A stretch of 14,265 nt of DNA from Sulfurovum sp. UBA1140 (lineage in GTDB: Bacteria; Campylobacterota; Campylobacteria; Campylobacterales; Sulfurovaceae): assembly GCA_002311915.1 (NCBI GenBank), contig DCAF01000012.1, positions 1-14,265 on the forward strand, in the 5' to 3' direction. This document shows positions 7,472 to 13,061 of the stretch, piece by piece (position 1 is the stretch's first letter; the number at the start of each line of letters is the position of its first letter). The notes under the pieces were generated by a model. The model did no database searches, had not been told where the DNA came from, and was given only the letters and a program-made list of their open reading frames with translations. Position numbers and translations under genes: made by a program.

Positions 7472-8998
7472 ATGAAAATAGAGGCAAAAGTCGGTCTTTT
7501 TATAACGGTATCACTTTTCTTTCTTTTTGGCTTGTTGTCACAATTGAGTAGCTTTGATAACTTATTTACTAAAAGCTACCCCATTATGGTAAAAATTGAC
7601 GATGGTGCAGGACTAAAAGCAAAAGCAAAAGTTAAACTTAAAGGTGTCAATATTGGGTATGTTGAAGATATTATTTTAGAAAATAACAATGTTGTGGTAC
7701 ATCTTCTTATTCATGAAGGGGTTTCTATTCCTAGAGACTCTATTGTTACCCTCTCTCAAGACTCTCTTTTGGGGGGGAAATTTTTAGATATAAAGCCAGG
7801 TGAGTCAGAGAAAGAGTTGCGACCTCATATGGTTTTACTTAAACAGACAAGACAGTCAAGCATTGCAGATGCTTCTACTGCTGCTGATGAGGCATTTCAA
7901 GAGATTAAATATTTGGTTAAAGATTTAAGAGATATTTTTAATGCAGGAGGTAAAGAAGATTTACAAGAGACCTTAAAAAATATACGAGAGTTTACCTCTC
8001 TTTTATCTTCGATAAGTCGTGAAGACAATCAAACAATTCATGAGATTCTTACCAATGCCAATGATACTCTTTTGAAGTTTTCTACCATGAGCGAGGAGAT
8101 CTCTTTGGTCACCAAAGACTTTTCAATAATGAGCAGAGAGATTGCTAAAACTTCTCAAGATTTTACCAAGACCTCTAGGGAATTTACAAAAGTTGCCAGT
8201 AATATTAACCAAGATTTACCAGCAATTATGGCAAAAATTAACAGTATCACCAGCTATCTTGAGAGTATTGGAGCAACGTTAGATAAAAAGCTTCCACCTG
8301 TTTTAGATAGATTTACACAACTAGAGGATAACTTAAATAAGACCATCGAAGATAAAGATAGTGGTTTAAATAAGGCGTTAACCTCGGTGGATGGTTTCTT
8401 TAGTGAAGGAACAGAGACCATGGAAAAAATAGATAAGTATCTTGATAGTATGGTTAAGAGTGAACTGTATGTAGAGATGAGAAGTGATGAGGTTTATGAT
8501 GCAGATGGGTATTCAAAATCTTATATGAATTTAACACTAAAACCCGATGCCACACGTTACTATATGCTAGGAATGACCTCGGGACCTAGTTTTCAATTGG
8601 ATGATAACTTTGAAAAAGGGTATGCAGGAACGCAGAAGCATGAGAGTGGAGATTTCTTAATATCAGCACAGTATGGTAAACGATTTGACGAGATGTTGTT
8701 TCGGGTAGGAATTATAGAGGGGCAGGGTGGCTTTGGCTTTGATTATTTTGCATGGAACGATACACTAAAATTAAGTACGAATCTTTATGATTTTAATGCA
8801 GTAAATGACGTTCGAGGAAGTAATCCTAACTTAACAACCACGGTACGTTATCAGTTCTTTAAACATATTAATGCTTATTTGAGTGCCAACAATTATCTTA
8901 ATAGTAAAGCCAATAGTGTCTCTATTGGTCTTGGGGTGAGCTTTGTAGACAATGATTTAAAAAATCTATTGGGTTCAGCAGCTTCAGCCGCACAGTAG
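7472..8998 (+). CDS. MCE/MlaD-family protein with coiled-coil and C-terminal beta-barrel-like domain
   Basis: A 508-residue envelope protein. One N-terminal transmembrane helix (about 8-24) anchors it in the inner membrane. The MCE domain follows (about 36-112: IMVKIDDGAGLKAKAKVKLK, VNIGYVEDI, then SQDSLLGGKFLDIKPG, the family's LLGxxxLxxxPG motif). Residues about 135-328 are helical and coiled-coil-like, with a 14-residue repeat at 204-245. Residues about 331-493 look like beta strands of an outer-membrane barrel: alternating polar/hydrophobic, Tyr/Gly-rich (SGDFLISAQYGKRFDEMLFR; LTTTVRYQFFKHINAYLSAN), ending SVSIGLGVSFVDNDLK. MCE proteins form hexameric channels moving lipids between membranes, normally with MlaE/MlaF-type ABC partners; none is encoded nearby. 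Its start touches the lptD stop, so the two are coupled. The gene symbol is left blank because the C-terminal domain separates it from classical MlaD. Confidence 0.88.
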   Translation: MKIEAKVGLFITVSLFFLFGLLSQLSSFDNLFTKSYPIMVKIDDGAGLKAKAKVKLKGVNIGYVEDIILENNNVVVHLLIHEGVSIPRDSIVTLSQDSLLGGKFLDIKPGESEKELRPHMVLLKQTRQSSIADASTAADEAFQEIKYLVKDLRDIFNAGGKEDLQETLKNIREFTSLLSSISREDNQTIHEILTNANDTLLKFSTMSEEISLVTKDFSIMSREIAKTSQDFTKTSREFTKVASNINQDLPAIMAKINSITSYLESIGATLDKKLPPVLDRFTQLEDNLNKTIEDKDSGLNKALTSVDGFFSEGTETMEKIDKYLDSMVKSELYVEMRSDEVYDADGYSKSYMNLTLKPDATRYYMLGMTSGPSFQLDDNFEKGYAGTQKHESGDFLISAQYGKRFDEMLFRVGIIEGQGGFGFDYFAWNDTLKLSTNLYDFNAVNDVRGSNPNLTTTVRYQFFKHINAYLSANNYLNSKANSVSIGLGVSFVDNDLKNLLGSAASAAQ

Positions 8999-9012
8999 TA
9001 AGTGAGTTATAG

Positions 9013-9693
9013 ATGCCTAAAATAGTAGAAATTGTACCCCTTTATCGAGACAGAGAAGAGGCAAGTAGTGTGCTTATTGATATGTTGCCCAAAGAGATTT
9101 TAAAACCTGAAGAGACGGTCGTGTTGGGGGTCAGCGAAGGAGGTGTCTACTTTGCAGACAGAGTGGCAAAAGCTTTGGGATGTAGAATGGATTTGATTTT
9201 AACCGAATCTATCCTCTCTCCGATTAATCCAGAATTGGCAATTGCAATGGTAGGAGAGACAGAAGAGATTGTAATGCATAAGGCATTGATTGACTCTTTT
9301 GATATATCTAAAGATTATATTTATGGTGAAGCACAGCGTAGGTATACCGAGGAGATTCTAACTTATATTGATAAGTATCGTAGTGGTAATATTCTTGATG
9401 GATTAGAGGGAAAATATGTGGTCTTGGTGGATGAGTGTATCGAGACGGGTTTGACCATGATGACTGCGATTAAAGCAGCTATCTCATTAGGGGCTAAAAA
9501 TGTTTTTATTGCCGTACCTATTTTAGATAATATTGTATATGAAAATCTACTAAAAGTATCAGATAACCTCTTCTGTCCTCATAAGATAGATGACTATATT
9601 TCGATAGAGTATTATTATGAGTATCTGGAGAGTTTTAGTTTTGAAGAGATAGATAAAATAATGATGAATAATGAAAAAATAAAGGAAAAATAA
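9013..9693 (+). CDS. Phosphoribosyltransferase-domain protein (type I PRTase fold)
   Basis: A 226-residue cytosolic protein with a type I phosphoribosyltransferase fold. The PRPP-binding motif is VVLVDECIETGLTMMTAI (136-153), in place of the common VDDGIATGxT; the acidic pair is D140-E141. An N-terminal loop reads VVLGVSEGGVYFADRVAKAL (36-55), as in COG1926-like predicted PRTases. A Tyr/Glu-rich tail (195-220) resembles the substrate-side hood of such proteins. PRPP is the inferred ligand; the base or other acceptor is not recognisable. It sits 14 nt after the MCE gene and its stop abuts the pnp start, so it is probably expressed with RNA degradation and purine genes. The RBS is weak (GTGAG, about 7 nt before the ATG). 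A nucleobase-salvage or regulatory role fits the context but is inference only. Confidence 0.8.
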   Translation: MPKIVEIVPLYRDREEASSVLIDMLPKEILKPEETVVLGVSEGGVYFADRVAKALGCRMDLILTESILSPINPELAIAMVGETEEIVMHKALIDSFDISKDYIYGEAQRRYTEEILTYIDKYRSGNILDGLEGKYVVLVDECIETGLTMMTAIKAAISLGAKNVFIAVPILDNIVYENLLKVSDNLFCPHKIDDYISIEYYYEYLESFSFEEIDKIMMNNEKIKEK

Positions 9694-9696
9694 GTG

Positions 9697-11832
9697 ATGA
9701 ATGAACAAAATATAGAGATTAGTTGTAATAATCTAACAGAGAGATACCGTTTTAATAAAGTGGCCAAACAGGCAAGTGGATCGGTACTCTATTATGCAGG
9801 AGATGCTGTTTTATTAGCAGCGATTGCAATTGATCCGAAACCTGTTGATGAGGATTTTTTACCATTAACTGTACAGTATATCGAGAAAGCGTATGCTGCA
9901 GCCAAGATTCCAGGGGGCTTTATTAAAAGAGAGACCAAACCCAGTGATTTTGAGACACTGACTTCAAGAATTGTTGACCGATCATTGCGTCCACTCTTTC
10001 CTAAAGGATTTCATTATCCTGTGGTTCTGACCATTACTGTTTTAAGTGCTGACCCTAAAATAGATATGCAAGTGGCTGCAATGCACGCAGCTTCTGCTGC
10101 TCTTTATACATCGGATGTGCCATTAAATCAATTGGTATCTGCCGTACGTTTGGGAAAGATAGAAGATGAGGTTCTGATTAATCCAACACTTATTGAACAA
10201 AAAGACTCTACTTTAGATTTACTAGTGGTGGGTAGTGGTTCGGATGTTTTGATGATAGAGATGTGTGTTAATGCTTCGCAGAATGAGTATATTCAGCAGG
10301 TTAACGAGCTAGAAGAAGATGAGCTTTTAGAGCTTTTAGATATTGCACAAGGAGCAATTTTAGAAGCAACCAATATCTATGAGGCTGAGTTTAAGGTAGC
10401 CAAAAAAGAGGAGATTCCTTTAGCTCTTGCCGAAGATAAAGAGGATACTGAGCTTTATGATTTTATTACTAATAATTATAAAGAGGCAGTTGAAAAAGCA
10501 GTTCAATCAATGGCAAAGAGTGAACGAAGTCAGGAACTCAAAGCCGTTCGACAGAGAATTATGGATGACCTTGAAGCAAAAAATGGTGAAGAGGCAGATA
10601 AAGGTTTGGTTTCTAAAATGTTGGAAGCCTATAAAAAAACCATTGTACGTTCACTAATTTTAGATAAAAATATACGGGCTGATGGACGGGCATTAAACGA
10701 AGTTCGTCCCATTGATATCGAGACCAATATTTTGCCATCGGTTCATGGCTCTTGCCTTTTTACTCGTGGACAGACACAAGCTTTGGTTACTGCAACACTA
10801 GGTGACAGTAAATCATCTCAAGCTTATGAGCTAATTGGTTCTAAGAATTCACTCTATGAGACATTTATGGTGCATTACAATTTCCCTGGATTTTCAGTGG
10901 GTGAAGCCAAACCAGCCAGAGCCCCAGGACGAAGAGAGTTGGGGCATGGTAATCTTGCAAAACGGGGCTTAGAGCCAACCTTAGATTTACATCGAGATGG
11001 CATAATTAGATTGGTGTCTGAAATTTTAGAATCGAATGGTTCTTCTTCTATGGCGACCGTTTGTGGTGGTTCATTGGCACTTAAAGCAGCCGAAGTTGAG
11101 ACTGAAAAATTGGTAGCAGGTATTGCCATGGGTCTGGTAACTGATGGTGAAAAATATGCTGTGTTAAGTGATATTATGGGACTTGAAGACCACGATGGTG
11201 ATATGGACTTTAAAGTTACAGGTACAGCCGATGGGGTGACTGCCATGCAGATGGACATCAAGTTGGGTGGAATTGAAGCGTCAGTTTTAAAAGATGCACT
11301 TTATCAAGCCAAAGAGGGACGATTGCATATTCTTAATATTATGGAAGAGGCATTGGATAACCTAAAGCCAAGTACAGCACTGCCAAGTTCTGTTGATTTT
11401 GAGGTAGATTCAACGCATATTCCAGCAATTATTGGAAAAGGTGGGGCTGTTATTCGTGAGATTATCGAAAAGTACGGAGTGAGTATAGATATTGACCGTG
11501 ATAGCAACTGTGTTAAAGTAACAGGTGATTCAAAAGAGGGTGTCGAGGGTGCTAAAGCATTTATTGATACCATTACTTCAGCACCTGTTAAAAAGCAGAT
11601 GGTGTATGAGATTAACAAGCAGTATGCTGGAAAAATAAAGAAAATTGTTGAGTTTGGTATTTTTATAGAGATGCCAGATGGTTATGATGCACTGCTTCAT
11701 ATCTCTAAAGTAGCCAAAGAACGGGTTAATAATCTAGGAGACCGATACAGTATTGGTGATGCGATTGATGTGATTGTTTTGGAACAAAAAGGTAAAAAAG
11801 TAGAACTTTGTACTCCAGCTTATCTGTTTTAA
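9697..11832 (+). CDS. pnp: Polyribonucleotide nucleotidyltransferase (PNPase)
   Basis: A full-length PNPase of about 711 residues (712 if the adjacent GTG at 9694 is used), the phosphorolytic 3'-5' exoribonuclease. Numbering here is from the GTG. RNase PH domain 1 spans about 13-145 (GGFIKRETKPSDFETLTSRI 74-93, RSLRPLFPKGF 96-106). A helical linker covers about 240-320. RNase PH domain 2 spans about 325-555 with HYNFPGFSVGEA (394-405), APGRRELGHG (410-419) and the catalytic aspartates in DIMGLEDHDGDMDFKVTG (493-510). The KH domain is near 570-630 with the IIGKGGAVIREI loop (579-590). The S1 domain is near 636-706 (AGKIKKIVEFGIFIEMPDGY). AAGGA at 9682-9686 serves either start; the ATG is chosen by convention. 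It is the last gene of the purD-pnp unit and follows the PRTase gene without a gap. Confidence 0.97.
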   Translation: MNEQNIEISCNNLTERYRFNKVAKQASGSVLYYAGDAVLLAAIAIDPKPVDEDFLPLTVQYIEKAYAAAKIPGGFIKRETKPSDFETLTSRIVDRSLRPLFPKGFHYPVVLTITVLSADPKIDMQVAAMHAASAALYTSDVPLNQLVSAVRLGKIEDEVLINPTLIEQKDSTLDLLVVGSGSDVLMIEMCVNASQNEYIQQVNELEEDELLELLDIAQGAILEATNIYEAEFKVAKKEEIPLALAEDKEDTELYDFITNNYKEAVEKAVQSMAKSERSQELKAVRQRIMDDLEAKNGEEADKGLVSKMLEAYKKTIVRSLILDKNIRADGRALNEVRPIDIETNILPSVHGSCLFTRGQTQALVTATLGDSKSSQAYELIGSKNSLYETFMVHYNFPGFSVGEAKPARAPGRRELGHGNLAKRGLEPTLDLHRDGIIRLVSEILESNGSSSMATVCGGSLALKAAEVETEKLVAGIAMGLVTDGEKYAVLSDIMGLEDHDGDMDFKVTGTADGVTAMQMDIKLGGIEASVLKDALYQAKEGRLHILNIMEEALDNLKPSTALPSSVDFEVDSTHIPAIIGKGGAVIREIIEKYGVSIDIDRDSNCVKVTGDSKEGVEGAKAFIDTITSAPVKKQMVYEINKQYAGKIKKIVEFGIFIEMPDGYDALLHISKVAKERVNNLGDRYSIGDAIDVIVLEQKGKKVELCTPAYLF

Positions 11833-11855
11833 TATTTTTAAAATCTAACATTGGT

Positions 11856-11861
11856 TATAAT
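11856..11861 (+). promoter_or_regulatory. -10 element of the atpE promoter
   Basis: A perfect TATAAT within TTGGTTATAATCGCG, 24 nt after the pnp stop. A transcription start near 11868-11870 is expected, giving a leader of about 140 nt. The surrounding bases closely match the 6S promoter (TTGGTATAATTCG). No -35 hexamer is evident. Confidence 0.7.
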
Positions 11862-11869
11862 CGCGTCGT

Positions 11870-12008
11870 TATTACGAAGTGATAAGTAGGGAAATGGTTT
11901 GCATTTATGTGACTGTTGGCATACACTTTATGTATGTTTACGCTATCCGAACAGACTTTGGAACACAGTCGAAGGGGACTTAAAGCCCATTAACTTAAGG
12001 ATATTAAA
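11870..12008 (+). promoter_or_regulatory. Structured 5' leader of atpE
   Basis: This non-coding stretch of about 140 nt lies between promoter and start codon. It contains a perfect hairpin CATACA-CTTTA-TGTATG (11920-11936), and a longer pairing GACTG (11911-11915) with CAGTC (11966-11970) can enclose it. A small GGG/CCC pairing (11975-11977 with 11986-11988) lies nearer the start. The RBS AAGGA (11997-12001) is 7 nt before the ATG. No known riboswitch or T-box motif was recognised. High ATP synthase c-subunit output relies on strong translation in other bacteria, so a stabilising or regulatory role is plausible but inferred. A small independent RNA is an alternative reading. Confidence 0.5.
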
Positions 12009-12320
12009 ATGAAAAAGTTTTTCTTACTTTTCTTAGCACTTGGTGCTGTTGCGTTTGCTGCTGAAGCAGATGGTGAATCTATGATTAAAGCATACTCAGT
12101 AGTTGCTGCTGGTGTTGGTCTTGGTCTTGCTGCTCTTGGTGGAGCTATTGGTATGGGTCACACTGCTGCTGCAACTATTGCTGGTACTGCACGTAACCCA
12201 GGTCTTGGTGGTAAATTAATGACTACCATGTTTATTGCTCTTGCTATGATTGAAGCACAGGTAATTTATACACTAGTTATTGCTCTTATTGCTCTTTATG
12301 CTAACCCATTCCTTGGATAG
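12009..12320 (+). CDS. atpE: ATP synthase F0 subunit c
   Basis: A 103-residue membrane protein forming the rotary proton ring of F1F0 ATP synthase. Residues 1-18 (MKKFFLLFLALGAVAFAA) look like a signal peptide, an N-terminal extension shared by Campylobacterota c subunits. The mature hairpin has helix 1 with the glycine-rich packing motif GVGLGLAALGGAIGMG (35-50), the polar loop TARNPGLGGK (60-69) and helix 2 with the ion-binding Glu82 in FIALAMIEAQVIYTLVIAL. The residue after Glu82 is Ala, not the Ser/Thr of Na+ rings, and no helix-1 Gln is seen, so proton coupling is most likely. It is separate from the other atp genes, which are not in this window, as expected in this group. It has its own promoter and structured leader. 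The codons use a narrow set (GCT, GGT, CTT), consistent with high expression. Confidence 0.96.
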   Translation: MKKFFLLFLALGAVAFAAEADGESMIKAYSVVAAGVGLGLAALGGAIGMGHTAAATIAGTARNPGLGGKLMTTMFIALAMIEAQVIYTLVIALIALYANPFLG

Positions 12321-12346
12321 GTTCTAGTTTAAAGACCAGATAAGCT

Positions 12347-12369
12347 TAGGGTGGTATAATTCCACCCTA
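12347..12369 (+). terminator. Perfect stem-loop after atpE; possible terminator overlapping a promoter
   Basis: TAGGGTGG (12347-12354) pairs perfectly with CCACCCTA (12362-12369) around a 7-nt loop, 27 nt after the atpE stop. No T-run follows, so it is not a standard intrinsic terminator; it may instead protect the atpE mRNA 3' end. The loop itself is TATAATT, containing the likely -10 of the tRNA-Leu promoter. Confidence 0.5.
12355..12360 (+). promoter_or_regulatory. Candidate -10 element for tRNA-Leu
   Basis: TATAAT in the loop of the inverted repeat, in the context GTGGTATAATTCC, matching the two other promoters proposed in this window. A start near 12366-12368 would leave a 5' leader of about 46 nt before the tRNA, to be removed by RNase P. 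Confidence 0.55.
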
Positions 12370-12413
12370 CCTCATAAAATAGGGTTCCGATAAGCCTTTT
12401 AAGTTATCAAAAT

Positions 12414-12497
12414 GCACCAGTGGTGGAACGGTAGACACGCGGGCTTGAGGGGCTCGTGCCTTAGGGCGTGGAAGTTCAAATCTTCTCTGGTGCACCA
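12414..12497 (+). tRNA. tRNA-Leu (anticodon GAG), CCA encoded
   Basis: A class II tRNA of 84 nt. The acceptor stem is GCACCAG (12414-12420) with CTGGTGC (12487-12493), followed by discriminator A and encoded CCA (12495-12497). The D-arm includes GTGG and GGTAGAC. The anticodon stem CGGGC (12440-12444) pairs with GCTCG (12452-12456) around loop TTGAGGG, giving anticodon GAG at 12447-12449, which reads CUC and CUU leucine codons. The long variable arm GCC-TTAG-GGC (12458-12467) is typical of Leu/Ser tRNAs. The T-arm is GGAAG-TTCAAAT-CTTCT (12470-12486). It stands alone between atpE and the cytochrome gene, with no second tRNA beside it. Confidence 0.97.
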
Positions 12498-12566
12498 CTC
12501 TTAAATTTCCAATTAATATCTTTTTTATAATAATTATTAAATTATAATATACTATTTGCTACACTA

Positions 12567-12572
12567 TATAAT
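12567..12572 (+). promoter_or_regulatory. Candidate -10 element for the cytochrome lipoprotein gene
   Basis: TATAAT in the context CTACACTATATAATATAAAAAC, 21 nt before the ATG at 12594, with the RBS AGAGGAC at 12584-12590 between them. The region 12498-12593 is very AT-rich, and another TATAAT-like string lies near 12543, so the exact promoter is uncertain. No other feature is seen in this gap. Confidence 0.45.
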
Positions 12573-12593
12573 ATAAAAACAATAGAGGACTTT

Positions 12594-13061
12594 ATGAAAA
12601 AAATATCTTTACTTAGCACACTTTTTTTTACACTTTTTATTACGGGGTGTAGCTCTAATATTGAATCAGTAAAAAGCAACTCTCCTGAGTTTCTTCCATC
12701 AAAAACTTCGGATCATATTAAGCAGAGTCAAGAGTTTGAGACCATTATGCGTAACTTTGAAAATCTTATTTTTGAAAACTTTCCTAGTGAACTCGAACGT
12801 GATAAGAAACGTATAGCCTATACCAAAGATATGGTGATTATTCTTGATGATTTGGTTGATAATAGTAAGCGATTACAGAGTCTTCGTCAGAGTGAATTTG
12901 ATACTGACGAGAAGAGAGAGTATCATACCTTGGCAAGAGCTTTAGAGTATAAAGCAAAAGATCTTAGAAAAATTGTACTTGATTATCGAACAGAAGAGAT
13001 AGCTCCGACATTGGATTATATTGTAGGTATCTGTAATCAATGTCATGATATTTTACGCTAA
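12594..13061 (+). CDS. Lipoprotein c-type cytochrome, class II (c'/c-556-like) fold
   Basis: A 155-residue exported lipoprotein. The N-terminus MKKISLLSTLFFTLFITGC ends in a lipobox (ITGC) with Cys19 as the lipid-anchored residue; SSN follows, so sorting to the outer membrane or periplasmic inner-membrane face is undecided. The rest is predicted helical (EFETIMRNFENLIFENFPS, KRIAYTKDMVIILDDLVDN, EYHTLARALEYKAKDLRKIV). It ends with a single haem-binding CNQCH (147-151) four residues from the C-terminus. A helical bundle with the haem motif at the extreme C-terminus is the pattern of class II cytochromes c; an early Met (for example M52 or nearby) could be an axial ligand. Electron partner and role are unknown. 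A good RBS, AGAGGAC, precedes the ATG. Its last 17 nt overlap a possible start of the broken porin gene. Confidence 0.8.
   Translation: MKKISLLSTLFFTLFITGCSSNIESVKSNSPEFLPSKTSDHIKQSQEFETIMRNFENLIFENFPSELERDKKRIAYTKDMVIILDDLVDNSKRLQSLRQSEFDTDEKREYHTLARALEYKAKDLRKIVLDYRTEEIAPTLDYIVGICNQCHDILR

Noticed and set aside
10875..11618. Two long reverse-strand ORFs inside pnp
   Set aside because: They lie opposite the conserved PNPase catalytic and KH regions and read as low-complexity Ser/Pro/Ile protein with no recognisable domain; they are shadows of pnp codon bias.
11870..12008. T-box or other known riboswitch before atpE
   Set aside because: No T-box sequence or recognised aptamer core was found; only generic hairpins are visible.
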